A stretch of 64,000 nt of DNA. Origin: Punica granatum. Its lineage: Eukaryota; Streptophyta; Magnoliopsida; Myrtales; Lythraceae. A model generated the notes under the pieces. The model was not told the DNA's origin, searched no databases, and worked only from the letters and a program-made list of their open reading frames with translations. A program made the translations under genes and the position numbers. The stretch is taken from assembly GCF_007655135.1 (NCBI RefSeq), contig NC_045132.1, positions 744,001-808,000 on the forward strand, read 5' to 3'. This document shows positions 36,460-48,125 of this stretch, piece after piece (position 1 is the first letter of the stretch; every line of letters begins with the position of its first letter).

Positions 36460-37159
36460 TCAATTGCAGTAAGCTTAGCCCCCTATATATATTCCTCATA
36501 GACTCCGACTCGGGCCAAATAATTAAGAGGCATAATGTACATGTTCACCGGGGCATATATCATCAACCGACAATATCACTTGCCCGGTGCTAGCACATGC
36601 ATATATTGAAAAGCCTCGAAATATGGCTGCAGATACATGTGTCACGCAACTCGTGTTTTGTACTAAGAAAAATAAATAGAAATCAAAGATATATTTCATT
36701 GAAGCACTGTTGTTTGCTTCTCTCATTATATGTTTTCGTCAAAATCGGAATTCCAAAACAATTCATTACGTGTTAGTGCGGAAAAAGCGACCATGTTGGT
36801 TCGCCCCAAACTGGAATATTCATGTGGCACAACACCGGAAACGAGTCGAAGAAAATTATGTCCGTTGATAAGGGCGCTAGGCAATTCCTAAAATTGGTGA
36901 AGCACTGTTTATTTGCTTCTCTTAATTATAGGTTTCGGTCAAAATCGGAATTCCAAAACAATTCATTACATGTTAGTTAGCGCAGAAAAAAACGACCATT
37001 TTGGTATGCCCCAAACTGGAATATTCATATGACACGATACCGGGAAAACGAGTCGAAGAAGAAAATTACGTACGTTGACTAGGGGTGCCACGCAATTCCT
37101 AAAATCGGCGAAGGTATGCGCTAGAGTCCTGCAATGGATCCTAAACACCGGTGATCGTA
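36460..37159. other. Callose synthase 3' flank with a ~198-bp tandem duplication
   Basis: This holds the 3' UTR of the gene. From 36701 'gaagcactg' starts a unit containing 'tcaaaatcggaattccaaaac', 'aaactggaatattcat' and 'gagtcgaagaa'. It is repeated from 36899 to ~37110. One copy of the unit is present in the inverted copy (~41660-41790) and a fragment at ~55624-55680. Confidence 0.75.
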
Positions 37160-37322
37160 CTACCTCAACTGGCAGCGTCATGACTTCCTAGTATGGTATA
37201 GTATAGTGACGAGACCGTGTATTCCAAGAATGATCTTGAAATGGAGAACGAAGTCGGTGTGTCGATCAATTTATTACTTTTGCTGAAGATATTTCCAGGT
37301 TTGTACTTTTGAAATGATTATT
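37160..37322 (+). pseudogene. Displaced callose synthase 5 exon-29 fragment
   Basis: It is homologous to 32258-32400: intron end 'caactggcag', exon words 'gagaccgtgtattccaaga' and 'cttgaaatggagaacgaag', and intron start 'aggtttgtactttt' are all present. Because intron sequence is kept on both sides it is a genomic DNA copy, not a retrocopy. The exon is broken by a stop (ttcctag), a small insertion and frame changes. A matching fragment sits in the inverted copy (~41460-41600). Confidence 0.85.
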
Positions 37323-37539
37323 AAGTTAAATAATGTGTTGCAATAATAAAAATGAATTAAGTTAATATAATATAATAACTATTTAAAAATAGTTAATTAA
37401 TTTAGTTACAGGAAAATAAAAATTAATTTGCAATATATAAAAATCCCAATGACCATTATATTAAAAAAACATTAAAAGGAAAGAAATAGCCCGTGGCACG
37501 GCCAGGAAAGGACCATTATTAACTTAGGGGACATTATAA

Positions 37540-38580
37540 CTACGGGTGTGCACGGATACCGTGTATACCCGGAACCGGTCAGAACCTACTCGTTAGGGTA
37601 TGGTCCGGGTAACTCGTATTGAAAATATGATAGGGTCCATGTATTAAAATCAGGAATCGGTGAAAATCGGTTTCGATTCCGATTCCAACCTACAGGGTAC
37701 TCAAAACCAGAACTGGTACCCAGAATCGGCTAATACTTACTAATAAAAAAAAGGGATAATTACACTGGTGGTTCAAAAAGTTTCACTAATGTATCAAGTT
37801 GGTTCAAAAAGGTTTTTTTGCTACTTGATGGTACAAAATGTTTCAAAGTTGTAACATAATAGTATAAACCGTTATCTCGCCATTGATCTCGTCATCTTGT
37901 CATTGACATGGGTGGACCTTTAAGTTAATTAAAGAAATATTTTGTACCATTATGTTACATCTGTAAAACATTTTGGACCATTAAGTGATAACTTCAAAAG
38001 AGTTTGAACCATCATGTAATGTTCCACCAACTCCTAAAAACATATCAGATCCGCGTGTCGGCCACGTCAGCTTCGCTTGACGGTGTCAATGGTGAGATAA
38101 CAGTTTGTACTATCATGTTACATTTTTGAAACATTTTGTACCATCAAGTAGCAAAAAAAACTTTTTGGACCAATTTGATACATTAGTGAAACTTTTTGGA
38201 CCACCAATGTAATTACCCCTAAAAAAAAGAGCGAAGTTACATAGCAGAAGCAGACATAGTAGACTTGGTGGAATGGCTAAGATGTCTTTTTTTTTTTATT
38301 GTCGTGGATTAATAAACTTCTATGTCGATATTTTATTTGGCGTGATTACTGATTATAAATGGGATAAATTCGATTTTATTTAGTGACATAAAAAAATTTA
38401 CAGATTCTAACAGGGTACCCGGAACCTGTGGTATAATACAGAATATGGGTAGGTTTCGATTCCATGATTCTACATGGTAGGATCCGGTTCCAAAATCTTG
38501 GAATCTATCCCTTGCAAGGTAGAGTTCAGGTATCGTAAAAAAAAACAGGGTACCCGAAACCGATCACCCATGATTATAAC
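37540..38580. repeat. Decayed repeat rich in 'ggaaccgg/ggtaccc' words, split by a MITE
   Basis: The left part (37540-37743) and right part (38400-38580) share words such as 'gggtacccggaacc', 'cgattcc' and 'ggttccaaaatc'. The 467-bp inverted-repeat element sits between them. It looks like one older repeat interrupted by a later insertion; its class is not recognised. Confidence 0.4.
37753..38219. mobile_element. Inverted-repeat (Mutator-like) element, copy 2
   Basis: The ends are GGGATAATTACACTGGTGG and, reversed, GGGGTAATTACATTGGTGG. The arms share 'gctacttgatggtacaaaa' and 'gtttcaaa'. A perfect 9-bp TAAAAAAAA lies on both sides (37744-37752 and 38220-38228), though it is low-complexity. It is the same family as 8884-9435 but without the CT/GAA microsatellite core. 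Confidence 0.8.
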
Positions 38581-38823
38581 ATATTCTTTCTGCACCGACT
38601 CTCGCTCTCCTTCTCCCCCTATGTCTCTCCCTCCAATTCAAAGTCAAAACTCTCTTCTTGCTCTCGATCATTGAGAATCCTCTCCCTGATTCCTCATGAC
38701 CCTTCGGCATGAGGGTGCTTTGTTGTGGATGCCGTATTCGGACATCCTCGAAAACCTTCTTCAAAAGTGCAATTACAGAGGTATTTTGTTAACCTAATAG
38801 CTGGAATGAATGTTTAGAATGCT

Positions 38824-39770
38824 ATTTTTTTTTAGGTAGATTAGGAGGCAGAGCCCGAATACAAAAAACTCAAATAGAAACGAAACGGGATAAGACGGCC
38901 CCAGCAATATCGCCTAACAGCAGTGAGAGCACCTCGTTAGGAGCTGAATGAAGAACATGCGTCCCTAAGGGAAGATCAATCGCCCTCTTCGACAGCCAAT
39001 CCGCGCAAGGATTCCCTTCCCAATACGTGTGTTGGATGTGGACCTCCCAATCCCTCTGCAATAGATTTCGAATGCTCCTCTGCAACGGCTGAAAACATGG
39101 CGAACACGAGTCCTGTCTCAATACCAATGTCAGAACCACCATAGAGTCCATTTCAATGATAAGTCGTCGGCACCTTGCATTCCAAGCTAATTCCAAACCC
39201 GTTAAAACTCCCCATAGCTCTGCCACCGTCACTGTTGAGACTCCCAAGCTCTGCATGAAACCGATGATCCATCCTCCACTGGAGTTCCTCAGAATGCCGC
39301 CTGCTCCAGTGACTCCTTGCGAACCTCGAACATCCCCATATGTGTTCAGCTTCATAAAATCTTCCAGTGGCTTCACCCAATGTATGGAAATCCACTTCCT
39401 CTTGCTTCCATCCACAACTTGAGAAGATAAAAGCCAGCCCTCCTGGAAGCTCCTAGCTACTGCCAATATTGCATGCCCTTCATCGCTCGGCCGATCGAAA
39501 TCCGTGTAGAATAATTCCTTATTTCTCCATGTCCACAACAACCAGCACCCCGTAACAAAGATGGTCGACCAGTCCTCGCGAGGAGGCCGAACGAGATTAA
39601 GCATTAACCAGTCATGCAATTAGACCAAGAAGAAATTCGGTTGAAGAGACGGCGGAATGAGCCTCTCCCACATTTGCCGGGCGGAATAACAATCCCGTAA
39701 GATGTGAATGATGGACTCCACATTCACATCGCATCTGGGACAATCAGCCGACACCGCGAGACGTAGTCGA
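38824..39770 (-). mobile_element. 5'-truncated LINE (non-LTR retrotransposon) with 15-bp target duplication
   Basis: The minus strand encodes the C-terminal RNase H-like region of a plant L1-type LINE: GAGGILRNSSGGWIIGF, VTVAELWGVLTGLELAW, IEMDSMVV and EGNPCADWLSKRA. Upstream is a zinc-knuckle reverse-transcriptase tail (CPRCDVNVESIIHILRDC, ~39680-39740). A stop in that frame (~39620) separates the two parts. The 3' end is a short poly-A (38825-38833 on the minus strand). AATGTTTAGAATGCT is repeated perfectly at 38809-38823 and 39771-39785, proving target-primed insertion. Confidence 0.92.
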
Positions 39771-39785
39771 AATGTTTAGAATGCT

Positions 39786-40455
39786 TTTGAGGTTTTGAAT
39801 AATTACCGATCGTAATTATTGCCTAATCTGCCCTGGAATGAATGCAGCAATTTGATACGATTGCCTAATTTGACACCTAGACATCTGATTAAGTAATATA
39901 TGCATTGCCCTAAGTATCGATCGGTTTTGATGATTACCTAATATATCTGATTGCCTAATGTCAAGAACTGAGCAGCCTTTAGTTAGATTGCCTTCCTAAC
40001 ATCGGGAAATCTTGTAGGTATCTGAGAACACAGGAGACAGGAGAATATTAAGAGTACGTCGAGATGATCAACGTCAGCATCAACAGCCATCACCTTCATG
40101 CCGAAGGGGAAGGGGAAATCAGGGACACGAACAGCCTCCATACCATGATCAAACATAAGAGGGAGAGACGAGAGGGAGAGGGAGAGCGATAGTTGGTGCA
40201 GACAGGAGGGCAAAAAAGAACGCATTTATTATAAGTGCATGGCTCTGTGACTATACATAATTTTCTTCGACCCATTTTCCGGCGGCGTGTCATATGGATA
40301 TTCCACTTTGGGTATACATAATCTCCGCATTGCAAATCTTCGAGTTGCTTTGGAATTTCGATTTTGACTGAAGCAGAAGCCAAAACAACGGTGCTTCAAT
40401 GAAATACCTCTTAGCTTTCTATTTCCCCACACTTATATATATTGTTTGCATATAA

Positions 40456-40487
<32 letters not shown>

Positions 40488-41434
40488 GCCGTTTGCAAGA
40501 TTATATATATAAACTCTATACATGTCGCTTGCATATATGTATATATAATATATAGTTTACAGATTATGCATATATATATATATATTAATTTATATAGATG
40601 CCATTTAAATTATACGAAAATATATGGTTTTGATTCTTGATCTTTATCTATACACATATATATCCCGCAAAGAATCAGAAATCAAATATAGTATGTGAAT
40701 TTTTTAAAAAAGAACAGTGCACAACGTGAGCCATTAAACCTGATCAAGTGTGTGCTTGGGAAAGACTAAACACATACTCACGTGTGATATAACTGATTTT
40801 TTTAATTAATTTATCTTTTTTACGTTGTTATCTTGAATTGTAGTTATCTTGAACATATTAAACATATTTTCTTTTAATACAAAAATTGATTATTTATTAA
40901 ATTATTACTTCTAATGAAATTAAGGTTCACTAATACATGCAAGCGTTAGAAAGTCTCAGATCGATTTATTCCGATCATTACTTCGTGAAGGAGGATTTTA
41001 CACCGTTAATAACTTCAGATTCAAGCGCCGTCCAATATGAAATGCTGATATAAAAAGCCCATATGGTAGTAGATCAGCTCTGTTCAATTGATATGAGTAA
41101 CAATATTACAATTTTCTTTCTTAGATATTTGAAAATTTTAAAAAATATTTATTCTAACATTTAAATTTAAATAAAATAAGTATGCATTTTAGAATGTTTA
41201 GAATAACTACAATAGTAATTTCCTTAAAAAAAACCAAATATAAGCTTAAGGTACGTTAGAGATTCAAATATAGAATTATGTTTTATTATTTATATAGCAA
41301 CAAAAAAATTACGATCGCATATTACAACATAATTATTTCGATATTCATGGAAAGAGTATTTTAAAATAATATATTTAATCTTGATGATATTTAATTGACT
41401 GGAGCGCTCACGCAACGCACGGATACTCATCTAG
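39786..41434. other. Intergenic DNA between the inverted callose synthase arms
   Basis: No gene is recognised. A (TA)n microsatellite lies at ~40465-40487, with further TA-rich runs to ~40600. Minus-strand open frames at 40096-40432 (up to 95 aa) have no recognised domain. The spacer is not palindromic, so it would form the loop between the two arms. Confidence 0.45.
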
Positions 41435-43188
41435 TTTTTATTATTGCGATACATTATTTAACTTATATAAACCTGGAAATATCTTCTGCAAGTAATAAAT
41501 TGATCGACACACAGTCTTCGTTCTCCATTTCAAGGTCTCTCTTGGAATACTCGGTCTCCTCACTATACGAGGGAGTCATGACGCTGCCAGTTCAAGTAGT
41601 AAGTACCTTCACCGATTTTAGGATCCATTATTTTGGATTGAATTGCATGGCACCCTAATCAACGTACATAATTTTCTTCGACTCGTTTCCGGTGTTGTGC
41701 CATATGAATATTCCAGTTTGGAATGCCGATTTTGATGGAAACCTATGATGAGAGGGGCAAATAAGCAGTGCTTCAATATTGAAGTATATCTTGTTGGGGA
41801 ACATATCTTTCCTTTCTATTTCCGTGCACCACGTCTTTTTCTTAGTACATACACTGAGTTGCGTGACGCATATATCAGCAGTTATGAGGAATATATAGGG
41901 GGCTAAGCTTACTGCGATTGATTACTTCTGCTTCTTGCCACCTGCGAGGATACGTTGGATTTGGAGACCTCTGCTGAAGGCTTGGTTGAAGAGCAGCCTC
42001 GTCTAGATCTCGGACACGAAGGGGAACCAAGCAAGGACTGCCAGGGGAGTGAAGATCACAAGCCCTATCAAGTAATCGTACCCTCTCCGGAGTGCTTTCA
42101 CTGATCCCCACATCCCCGGACCCTTCACCAATGGCCTCCACGCTTGTGCTATCTGCTGACAAATACACACACCAAAACAGTCATTTCTAATTTCAATCTC
42201 GGAGAAATATTCTTCTTTCAAGAAGAGATACTAATACCGGGATCGAGACCTAAGAACGGGTGAGCTTAACAGACTATGCATCTTTATGTAATTAATCTAC
42301 ATATCTATTCCCCGAGTTGAGATATCAAAAGTCCAGATTGTATTAGTGGGGAGAGACGCGCACCAGCTGAAGCAATGTCCATCCAGTCGGCATGAAGGCG
42401 AGTAAGCTGGGGAATTGATGTCTCCCACGGTGAGGCTGAGGAATGTGAAGAGGACACCGAGAGTGACTATGGACCCGATAAAGAGGAAGAGTTTGAGAAG
42501 CCTGAACATCAGCTGGAAATCGGCACTGAACTTCTTTCTTCCCATGGACACTATCTGCGTACGTTGTGTGTGTCGATCAGCTCATGAGAAGGGGGAAGAA
42601 AAATAAAAAGAGCTGTTTGATTTCCATGAAGTAAGCGGGGGAACTTGGATGATGATTAGGAATAAAACTTTATACCTTCAGGATGATCATCACAGCAACA
42701 ATCACGAGCCACGAGAGGCCATATATCTACATTCAAATTTGAACAAGAAGAACGGTCAGAATTTTTCGATGCAGTATGTATTTACTTTGTTAAGGTTTGC
42801 AAACTTGAAAATTCAGGGGAGTATCACTCGATGCAACTTCAAGAATGTCAATATAGAGGCAGAAGGTATGAACGTACGATGATGCTCTTGCTCCCTTGGG
42901 ATACATGGAGATGATAGACGATACCATACTGGTAAACGAAGAACCAGAGAGCGAGAATGACCTCCCAGAACCGTCCTAACCACCCAGTGTACTGCAGGTG
43001 CTCTTGCTCTTCATCCCACCATGACTCCCAGCTCTTAGTCGCCGGAACACCAATACCACCTCGGCTACTAATCCATTTTGTCCAGTCATCCCAGTCGTCC
43101 ACTATCTTCTGCCACTCAAATCCCGAAGGATTGAAGAGGAAAGGAGCAAACAACCAAGATACGACCAAGAACCACATGGACACCGTCA
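41435..43188 (-). pseudogene. Inverted partial copy of callose synthase 5 (3' exons 39-42 and flank)
   Basis: Read on the minus strand, 43188 to ~41935 reproduces exons 39 (part) to 42 and the introns between them. It then continues into the same 3' flank as the parent, including the displaced exon-29 fragment (~41600-41460). Sequence is very close to the parent (35187-37352). Lesions: a two-base net insertion in the exon-41 copy after VGDI, and a nonsense codon (CAG to TAG) after PFVSE in the exon-42 copy. The copy begins mid-exon 39 without promoter or start, so it is a non-coding genomic duplicate. About 130 bp of parental 3' flank is absent. Confidence 0.93.
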
Positions 43189-43682
43189 AACATGCCCACT
43201 AGGGCTTAGAATAAAAAGACACATGAAGATATTCAAGTCACGAATCAAGCGAAATAAAACAGAAATAAATTTTGACAATCATTAATAAACAGAAAAAAAT
43301 ACAGTTAAAAACAGTTCATTCAGCATATCTATATTAGTAAATTTTCACCAAAAGCCAAAAAATAGGAATAATTTTTTATAAATAAAACTCTCTTGAAAGA
43401 CATACAATTTCTGTGACACTAAGTGTCAGTGTCTTCAATAACTCGTTCTTCTAGTTCACTTATCAGCTTTATAATACCTAAATGACAACGAGCACAAAGG
43501 AGGAAAACCAAAATGTGGGACCGAACAAATAAGAAAAGGCGTAAATTCATAACAGTGAGGCAAAATTCTACACGGCTTAACCACAGTTTCATCTCAAGCA
43601 GAGAAATGAAATAACCGATTTAGAATGAAATTGCAAATACGTAGAGAAAAAAACGAAAACAAGAAGTGGGAAGGATGGTAAC
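43189..43682. other. Unassigned DNA between duplication breakpoint and copia element
   Basis: Homology to callose synthase stops at ~43188. The remaining ~490 bp is AT-rich with no recognised gene or repeat. Confidence 0.4.
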
Positions 43683-43687
43683 TAAAG

Positions 43688-43990
43688 TGTTACCCTATGT
43701 ATGGTATAGAAGAGAAATAGAAACGAGAGGAGAGGAGGACGTTGAAACAAAGAGAGACTTTATTGATATATTCTTCTTTGTCTTAACTTTTCATAATTCA
43801 TCATATTACATATTTATATATCTCAAAAGAAGATTCTAGTTACTCTATTAATGACATCTCCCATTTAATTCATCACTATCCAATGACCCTAGAAACTTTC
43901 ACTAGTCAAAGCACTCATCATTTTCCGATGACACTAGAAACTTCTTCCATTCAAAGCATTTACCGATAAGATCAAGTTTACATGCCAACA
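43688..43990 (-). repeat. 3' LTR of the copia element
   Basis: 303 bp, starting TGTTACC and ending GCCAACA on the plus strand. A TATA-like TATATAAATA occurs on the coding strand at ~43811-43820. Compared with the other LTR it carries about 10 extra bases ('gagagacttt') near 43755. Confidence 0.93.
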
Positions 43991-44778
43991 TTTTCCCCCC
44001 TTAAACTTGTTCCTCCTCGAGCTTTAACTCCGAGCTGTCTCCTTAATTGCTGAAAAATTTTAGCTTTTAGGGCCTCCGTCAATATATCAACAACCTGGTC
44101 ATTTGAATTCACATGGAACAGCTCAACTTCCTTTGCCTTGACATATTCCCTTATGAAGTGAAACCGAGTATCAATATGCTTCGAACGCTCATGATGAACC
44201 GGATTCTTGGCCAGAGCAATAGCTGACTTATTATCCACATAAATCTTGGTTGCGCCTTCTTTCTGCAGCTTTAGTTCTTGAAGCAATCTCCTCAGCCAAA
44301 TAGCATGACAAACACAAGAGGCTGCAGCTATATATTCTGCCTCACAAGTCGATAAAGCAACAATAGCTTGCTTCTTCGAGGACCAAGTAAATGCAGTATC
44401 ACCAAGATAAAACACGAACCCGGTAGTACTCTTGCGATCATCGCAGCTTCCAGCCCAGTCACTATCACTAAAGCCGATAAGTTCCATACCTCCTTTAGAT
44501 GAATACAACAGCCCATAATCAACCGTCCCTTTGACGTATCTGAAAATTCTCTTGGCCGCCTTCAAGTAGGAAGTCTTCGGTGTCTCCATAAACCTGCTTA
44601 CGAGACCAACTCCGAACAATATTTTAGATCGGGTGCATGTTAAATACCTTAGACAACCCACAAGACTTTTGTAATAAGTCGGGTTCACCAACTTTCCTTC
44701 TCCTTCCTTCGTTAATCTGATGCCGCACTCCACCGATGTGTCCACGGGCAGACAGTCCTCCATCGAAAACTTCTTCAA
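43978..44778 (-). pseudogene. Copia RNase H and end of reverse transcriptase
   Basis: A 266-codon open segment. Motifs visible: LVGCLRYLTCTRSKILF, GFSDSDWAGSCDDRKST (with the catalytic acidic residues of copia RNase H), SSKKQAIVALSTCEAEYIA and IYVDNKSAIALAKNP, ending a few codons inside the LTR. It is shifted in frame from the preceding segment at ~44776. Confidence 0.9.
43991..44003 (-). promoter_or_regulatory. Polypurine tract of the copia element
   Basis: On the coding strand the bases just before the 3' LTR read AAGGGGGGAAAA, the usual plus-strand primer position. Confidence 0.85.
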
Positions 44779-45644
44779 GATCTCCTTCGCATATCTTTCT
44801 TGTGAAATAAAACTCCATCTTCACCTTGTTGCACTTCAATGCCCAAAAAGTATCTCATTAGACCCAAGTCTGTCATCTCGAACTCTTTCTCCATGGACTG
44901 CTTAAACTCTCGAGCCATAAAACTGCTGTTGCCCGTGAAAATCAAATCATCTACATATAAACACACCAGCAACATATCTCCACCAGAATTGACCTTCACA
45001 TATAGAGAATACTCATACGAACATTTCACGAAGCCTTCTCGAATAAAATACGCATCAATTCTGGAATTCCAAGCTCTCGGGGCTTGTTTGAGCCCATAAA
45101 GGGCTCTCTTCAATCTATAAACCTTTTCTGCTTGGCCTGCAACAACGAAGCCCGGTGGTTGTTCGACATATACCTCTTCTTTGAGATTCCCATTCAAGAA
45201 TGCTGATTTCACATCCATCTGGTACATCTTCCATCTCCTTTGGGCTGCTAGAGAGATGAACAACCTCACCGTTTCAAGTCGGGCTACTGGTGCAAAGACT
45301 TCTTCGTAGTCAACCCCGTATTTCTGCTTGTATCCCTTTACAACCAGCCTTGCTTTATGCCTCTCCACTTCTCCTTTTGCATTTCTTTTTGTCTTGAACA
45401 CCCATTTGACACCGATAGCTTTGTGTCCTCGAGGAAGTGAAGTAAGCTCCCATGTATTGTTCTTTTTTATAGCATGAATCTCTTCCTCCATTGCCTTCCT
45501 CCACTTTGTCTCCTTGGAAGCTTCTTCATATGTTAGTGGATCGAATCCTGCAAAGAGGCACAAATTATTGAACTCCTCATCAAAATTGACATCGACTGCT
45601 CGACTGGAGTCATAAATCTCTTGAATGCTCTTCGTTTTCCTCAT
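44775..45644 (-). pseudogene. Copia reverse transcriptase segment
   Basis: A 289-codon open segment with the copia reverse transcriptase signatures [34 protein letters not shown] and the active-site YVDDLIF. It is separated by frame changes from integrase at ~45641 and from RNase H at ~44776, so one continuous polyprotein cannot be made. Confidence 0.92.
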
Positions 45645-46896
45645 AATCGAACTGCCCGAACCATCACTATCGACTGAATTCCGACTCGACGAGGTGACAA
45701 GGCTTCTTCGATGTCTCCTAGTGTCTCATTCTTCTGCTCATGCTCTTCATCAAGAGCAATTTGCTTCAGCTGGTCGTTGATCTTCCAGTCCCATGTCTGC
45801 TCCTCATCGAACTTAACGTCTCTTGACATCACAATCTTGCGAGTCACGGGATTGTACAGCTTGTACCCGCTAGAATTCTCGCCATAACCCAAGAAAATGC
45901 ACTTTTGACTTTTATCTTCGAGCTTTGTCCGCTTCTCTTCCTGCACCTTTGCATAAGCAACACTCCCAAAGATTCTGAGGTGATCGACTTTCCGCTTACG
46001 AGAACTCCAGGCTTCCTCCAGCGTGATGTCTCCAATGCGCTTCGTTGGAAACCTATTTAACAAATAGACAGAGCAAGCAACAGCATCTCCCCAAAATTCT
46101 TTCGGGACATTTTTCTCCTTCAACATGCATCGAACCATATTTAGAATCGTCCTATTTTTCCTCTCTGAAACACCATTTTGTTGTGGTGTTTGAGGCATCG
46201 TGAGCTGATGAACAATCCCGTTTTCCTTGCAAAAATTCTCGAACTCCAGCGATGTATATTCGCCTCCTCGATCGGTCCGCAAGCATTTTATTTGACAGCC
46301 ACTTTGCTTTTCCACCAAACTTTTGAACTCTTTAAATCTGGTGAAAACTTCTTTCTTCTCCTTCAGCATGTAGACCCATGTTTTTCCACTATAATCATTA
46401 GTAAACGTCAAAATATATCGATTTCCACCGATGGAGATGGGTTTGATGGGTCCGCAAACATCTGAATGCACCAGCTCGAGATGCAAGGATGCTCTTCTCG
46501 ACTTATACTTCTGGAAAGGTTTCCTCTGCTGCTTTCCAATGACACAAACCTCACACAGATTGCGTGGGGCTTCGATCTTCGGCAGTCCCATCACCATGTT
46601 TTTCTTCTCGAGCAGCTTCAACGCCTCAAAATTCAAATGCCCATAACGAAGATGCCAAAGAGTTGGCAAGGCGTCCAGAGTTGTCACCTTGAGACAGTTT
46701 GCCTCATTAACACTTAACTTCAGCGGAAACATCCTATTCTTGGTCATGCTTACATGAGTAATGAGCTTGTCGTTCCTATCCCGAATGCTAAGAGCCGAAT
46801 CCTTCATGTTTATATCGTAGCCTCTTTCCAACAACTGGCCGATACTCAACAGATTACTTTTAATGTCGGGAACGTAATAACATCAGAGATGCAAAG
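45641..46896 (-). pseudogene. Copia integrase segment
   Basis: It carries the pre-integrase zinc finger (H-x-H...C-x2-C in [10 protein letters not shown] and [10 protein letters not shown]), the integrase core with [15 protein letters not shown] and [12 protein letters not shown] (DDE residues visible), and the GKIFG-type C-terminal region [10 protein letters not shown] stop codon at 46897-46899 separates it from the protease segment and a frame change at ~45641 ends it. Confidence 0.92.
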
Positions 46897-47766
46897 CTAC
46901 TTCCCGTTGTTGAGTTCGAAAATTACATCACCTTTTCCTTCAATCGGCCTCTTCGAGAGATCACCAAAAGTGATGTTACCCAACCGCCTTTTGTCAAGTT
47001 TGGCAAAAAATTCCTTTCTTCCACACATGTGATTGGAGGCTCCCGTGTCCAGAAACCACGTGACTGATTGAAGTGGTTCTGGCTCATTATACGACATCAA
47101 CAACACTGGCCCTTCATCATCTTCTTCTTTGTCGACAAGATTCGCTTTCTCTCCTCCGTTGTTGGTGTTATACCAGCAGTCATAAGAGTAATGGCCGAAT
47201 TTCTTACAAACATAACACTGGATTTTAGATTTGTTGTACCTTCCTCCAGTGTTTCTATCGCGTCCTCGACCTCGGCCTCGGCCTCGAACACCACCTCTTC
47301 CACGGCCATACCCTTTCTGATCACGATCGTCTCCATCACCGTGGATGCTGGTTTGATCACCAAAGTTAGAACCTCGACCGCCTTGGCCTCGGGCTCCGCC
47401 TCTTCCTCTTCCTCGTTGATGACCTCCTCTCGAAGATTCAGTCTTGAGGGAGAGTTTTGTCTGCAGCGCTTGCTCCATAGTATTCTTCTCTCCTTTCTTC
47501 TTTTGTATTCTATCTTCATATACTTGCAGGGATCCCAACAGCTCATTGACTGTCATCGCCTCCAGATCTTTAGATTCTTCAATTGCCACAGCTACATGAT
47601 CGAACTTTGGGTCTAGAGAACGCAAGATTTTCTCTACAACCCGAACATCCTTCAACTCCTCACCATTTCTTCTCATCTGATGCACAATGGAAATCACTCG
47701 GGAAAAATAATCCGAGATCGTCTCTGAATTCCCTTGTTGTAGTGCTTCAAACTGAGCTCGCAGGGA
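46897..47766 (-). pseudogene. Copia gag C-terminus and protease segment
   Basis: It holds the C-terminal gag half, then an Arg/Gly-rich region with repeated RGRG, a CCHC zinc knuckle (CYVCKKFGHYSYDC) and the aspartic protease motif WFLDTGASNHM. It ends at an in-frame TAG just after FELNNGK (46897-46899). Confidence 0.92.
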
Positions 47767-48099
47767 CTACAAGCGAATCTTCCTCACTTTATCGACTCCG
47801 ACATATGCTTTCTTTAATATCTCCCAAGCCTCTTTCGACGTCTTTGCTGGAGCAATTAACTCAAACGTGGCTTCATCGACTCCCTGATAAATGGTGAACA
47901 ACGCCTTCTTCTCTCTTTTCTTTAATTGCTTAAGCTTCTTCTCATCCTCCTCGTCCGTATCTGATTCTGCATAGCCGTTCTCCACAAGGTCCCACACATC
48001 GAGAGAACCCAAAAGGGCCTCCATTTGGATACTCCACATCCCATAGTTGTCTTTGGTTAATCTAGGCACCTGTGATTGAGAAGAACTGGTCAAAGCCAT
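47767..48099 (-). pseudogene. Copia gag N-terminal segment, ended by a premature stop
   Basis: The frame starts MALTSSSQSQVPRL, followed by NYGMWSIQMEALLGS, typical of copia gag. It stops after 110 codons at TAG (47767-47769), while the same frame continues with gag sequence beyond it, so this is a nonsense change. Confidence 0.9.
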
Positions 48100-48108
48100 T
48101 GTTGTTTT

Positions 48109-48121
48109 GGCTCTGATACCA
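48109..48121 (-). promoter_or_regulatory. Primer-binding site (initiator tRNA-Met)
   Basis: On the coding strand, TGGTATCAGAGCC lies four bases inside the 5' LTR. It is the standard copia primer site complementary to the 3' end of initiator methionine tRNA. Confidence 0.93.
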
Positions 48122-48125
48122 ATTT

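Noticed and set aside
40096..40432. Minus-strand frames up to 95 aa between the inverted arms
   Set aside because: No conserved motif, overlapping frames of similar length, and no splice context.
42957..43202. 81-aa plus-strand frame repeated as 80-aa frames at 35173 and 51351
   Set aside because: Antisense of callose synthase exon 39; its recurrence only reflects the three copies of that exon.
47068..47616. 182-aa plus-strand frame inside the copia element
   Set aside because: Antisense shadow of the gag/protease coding strand.
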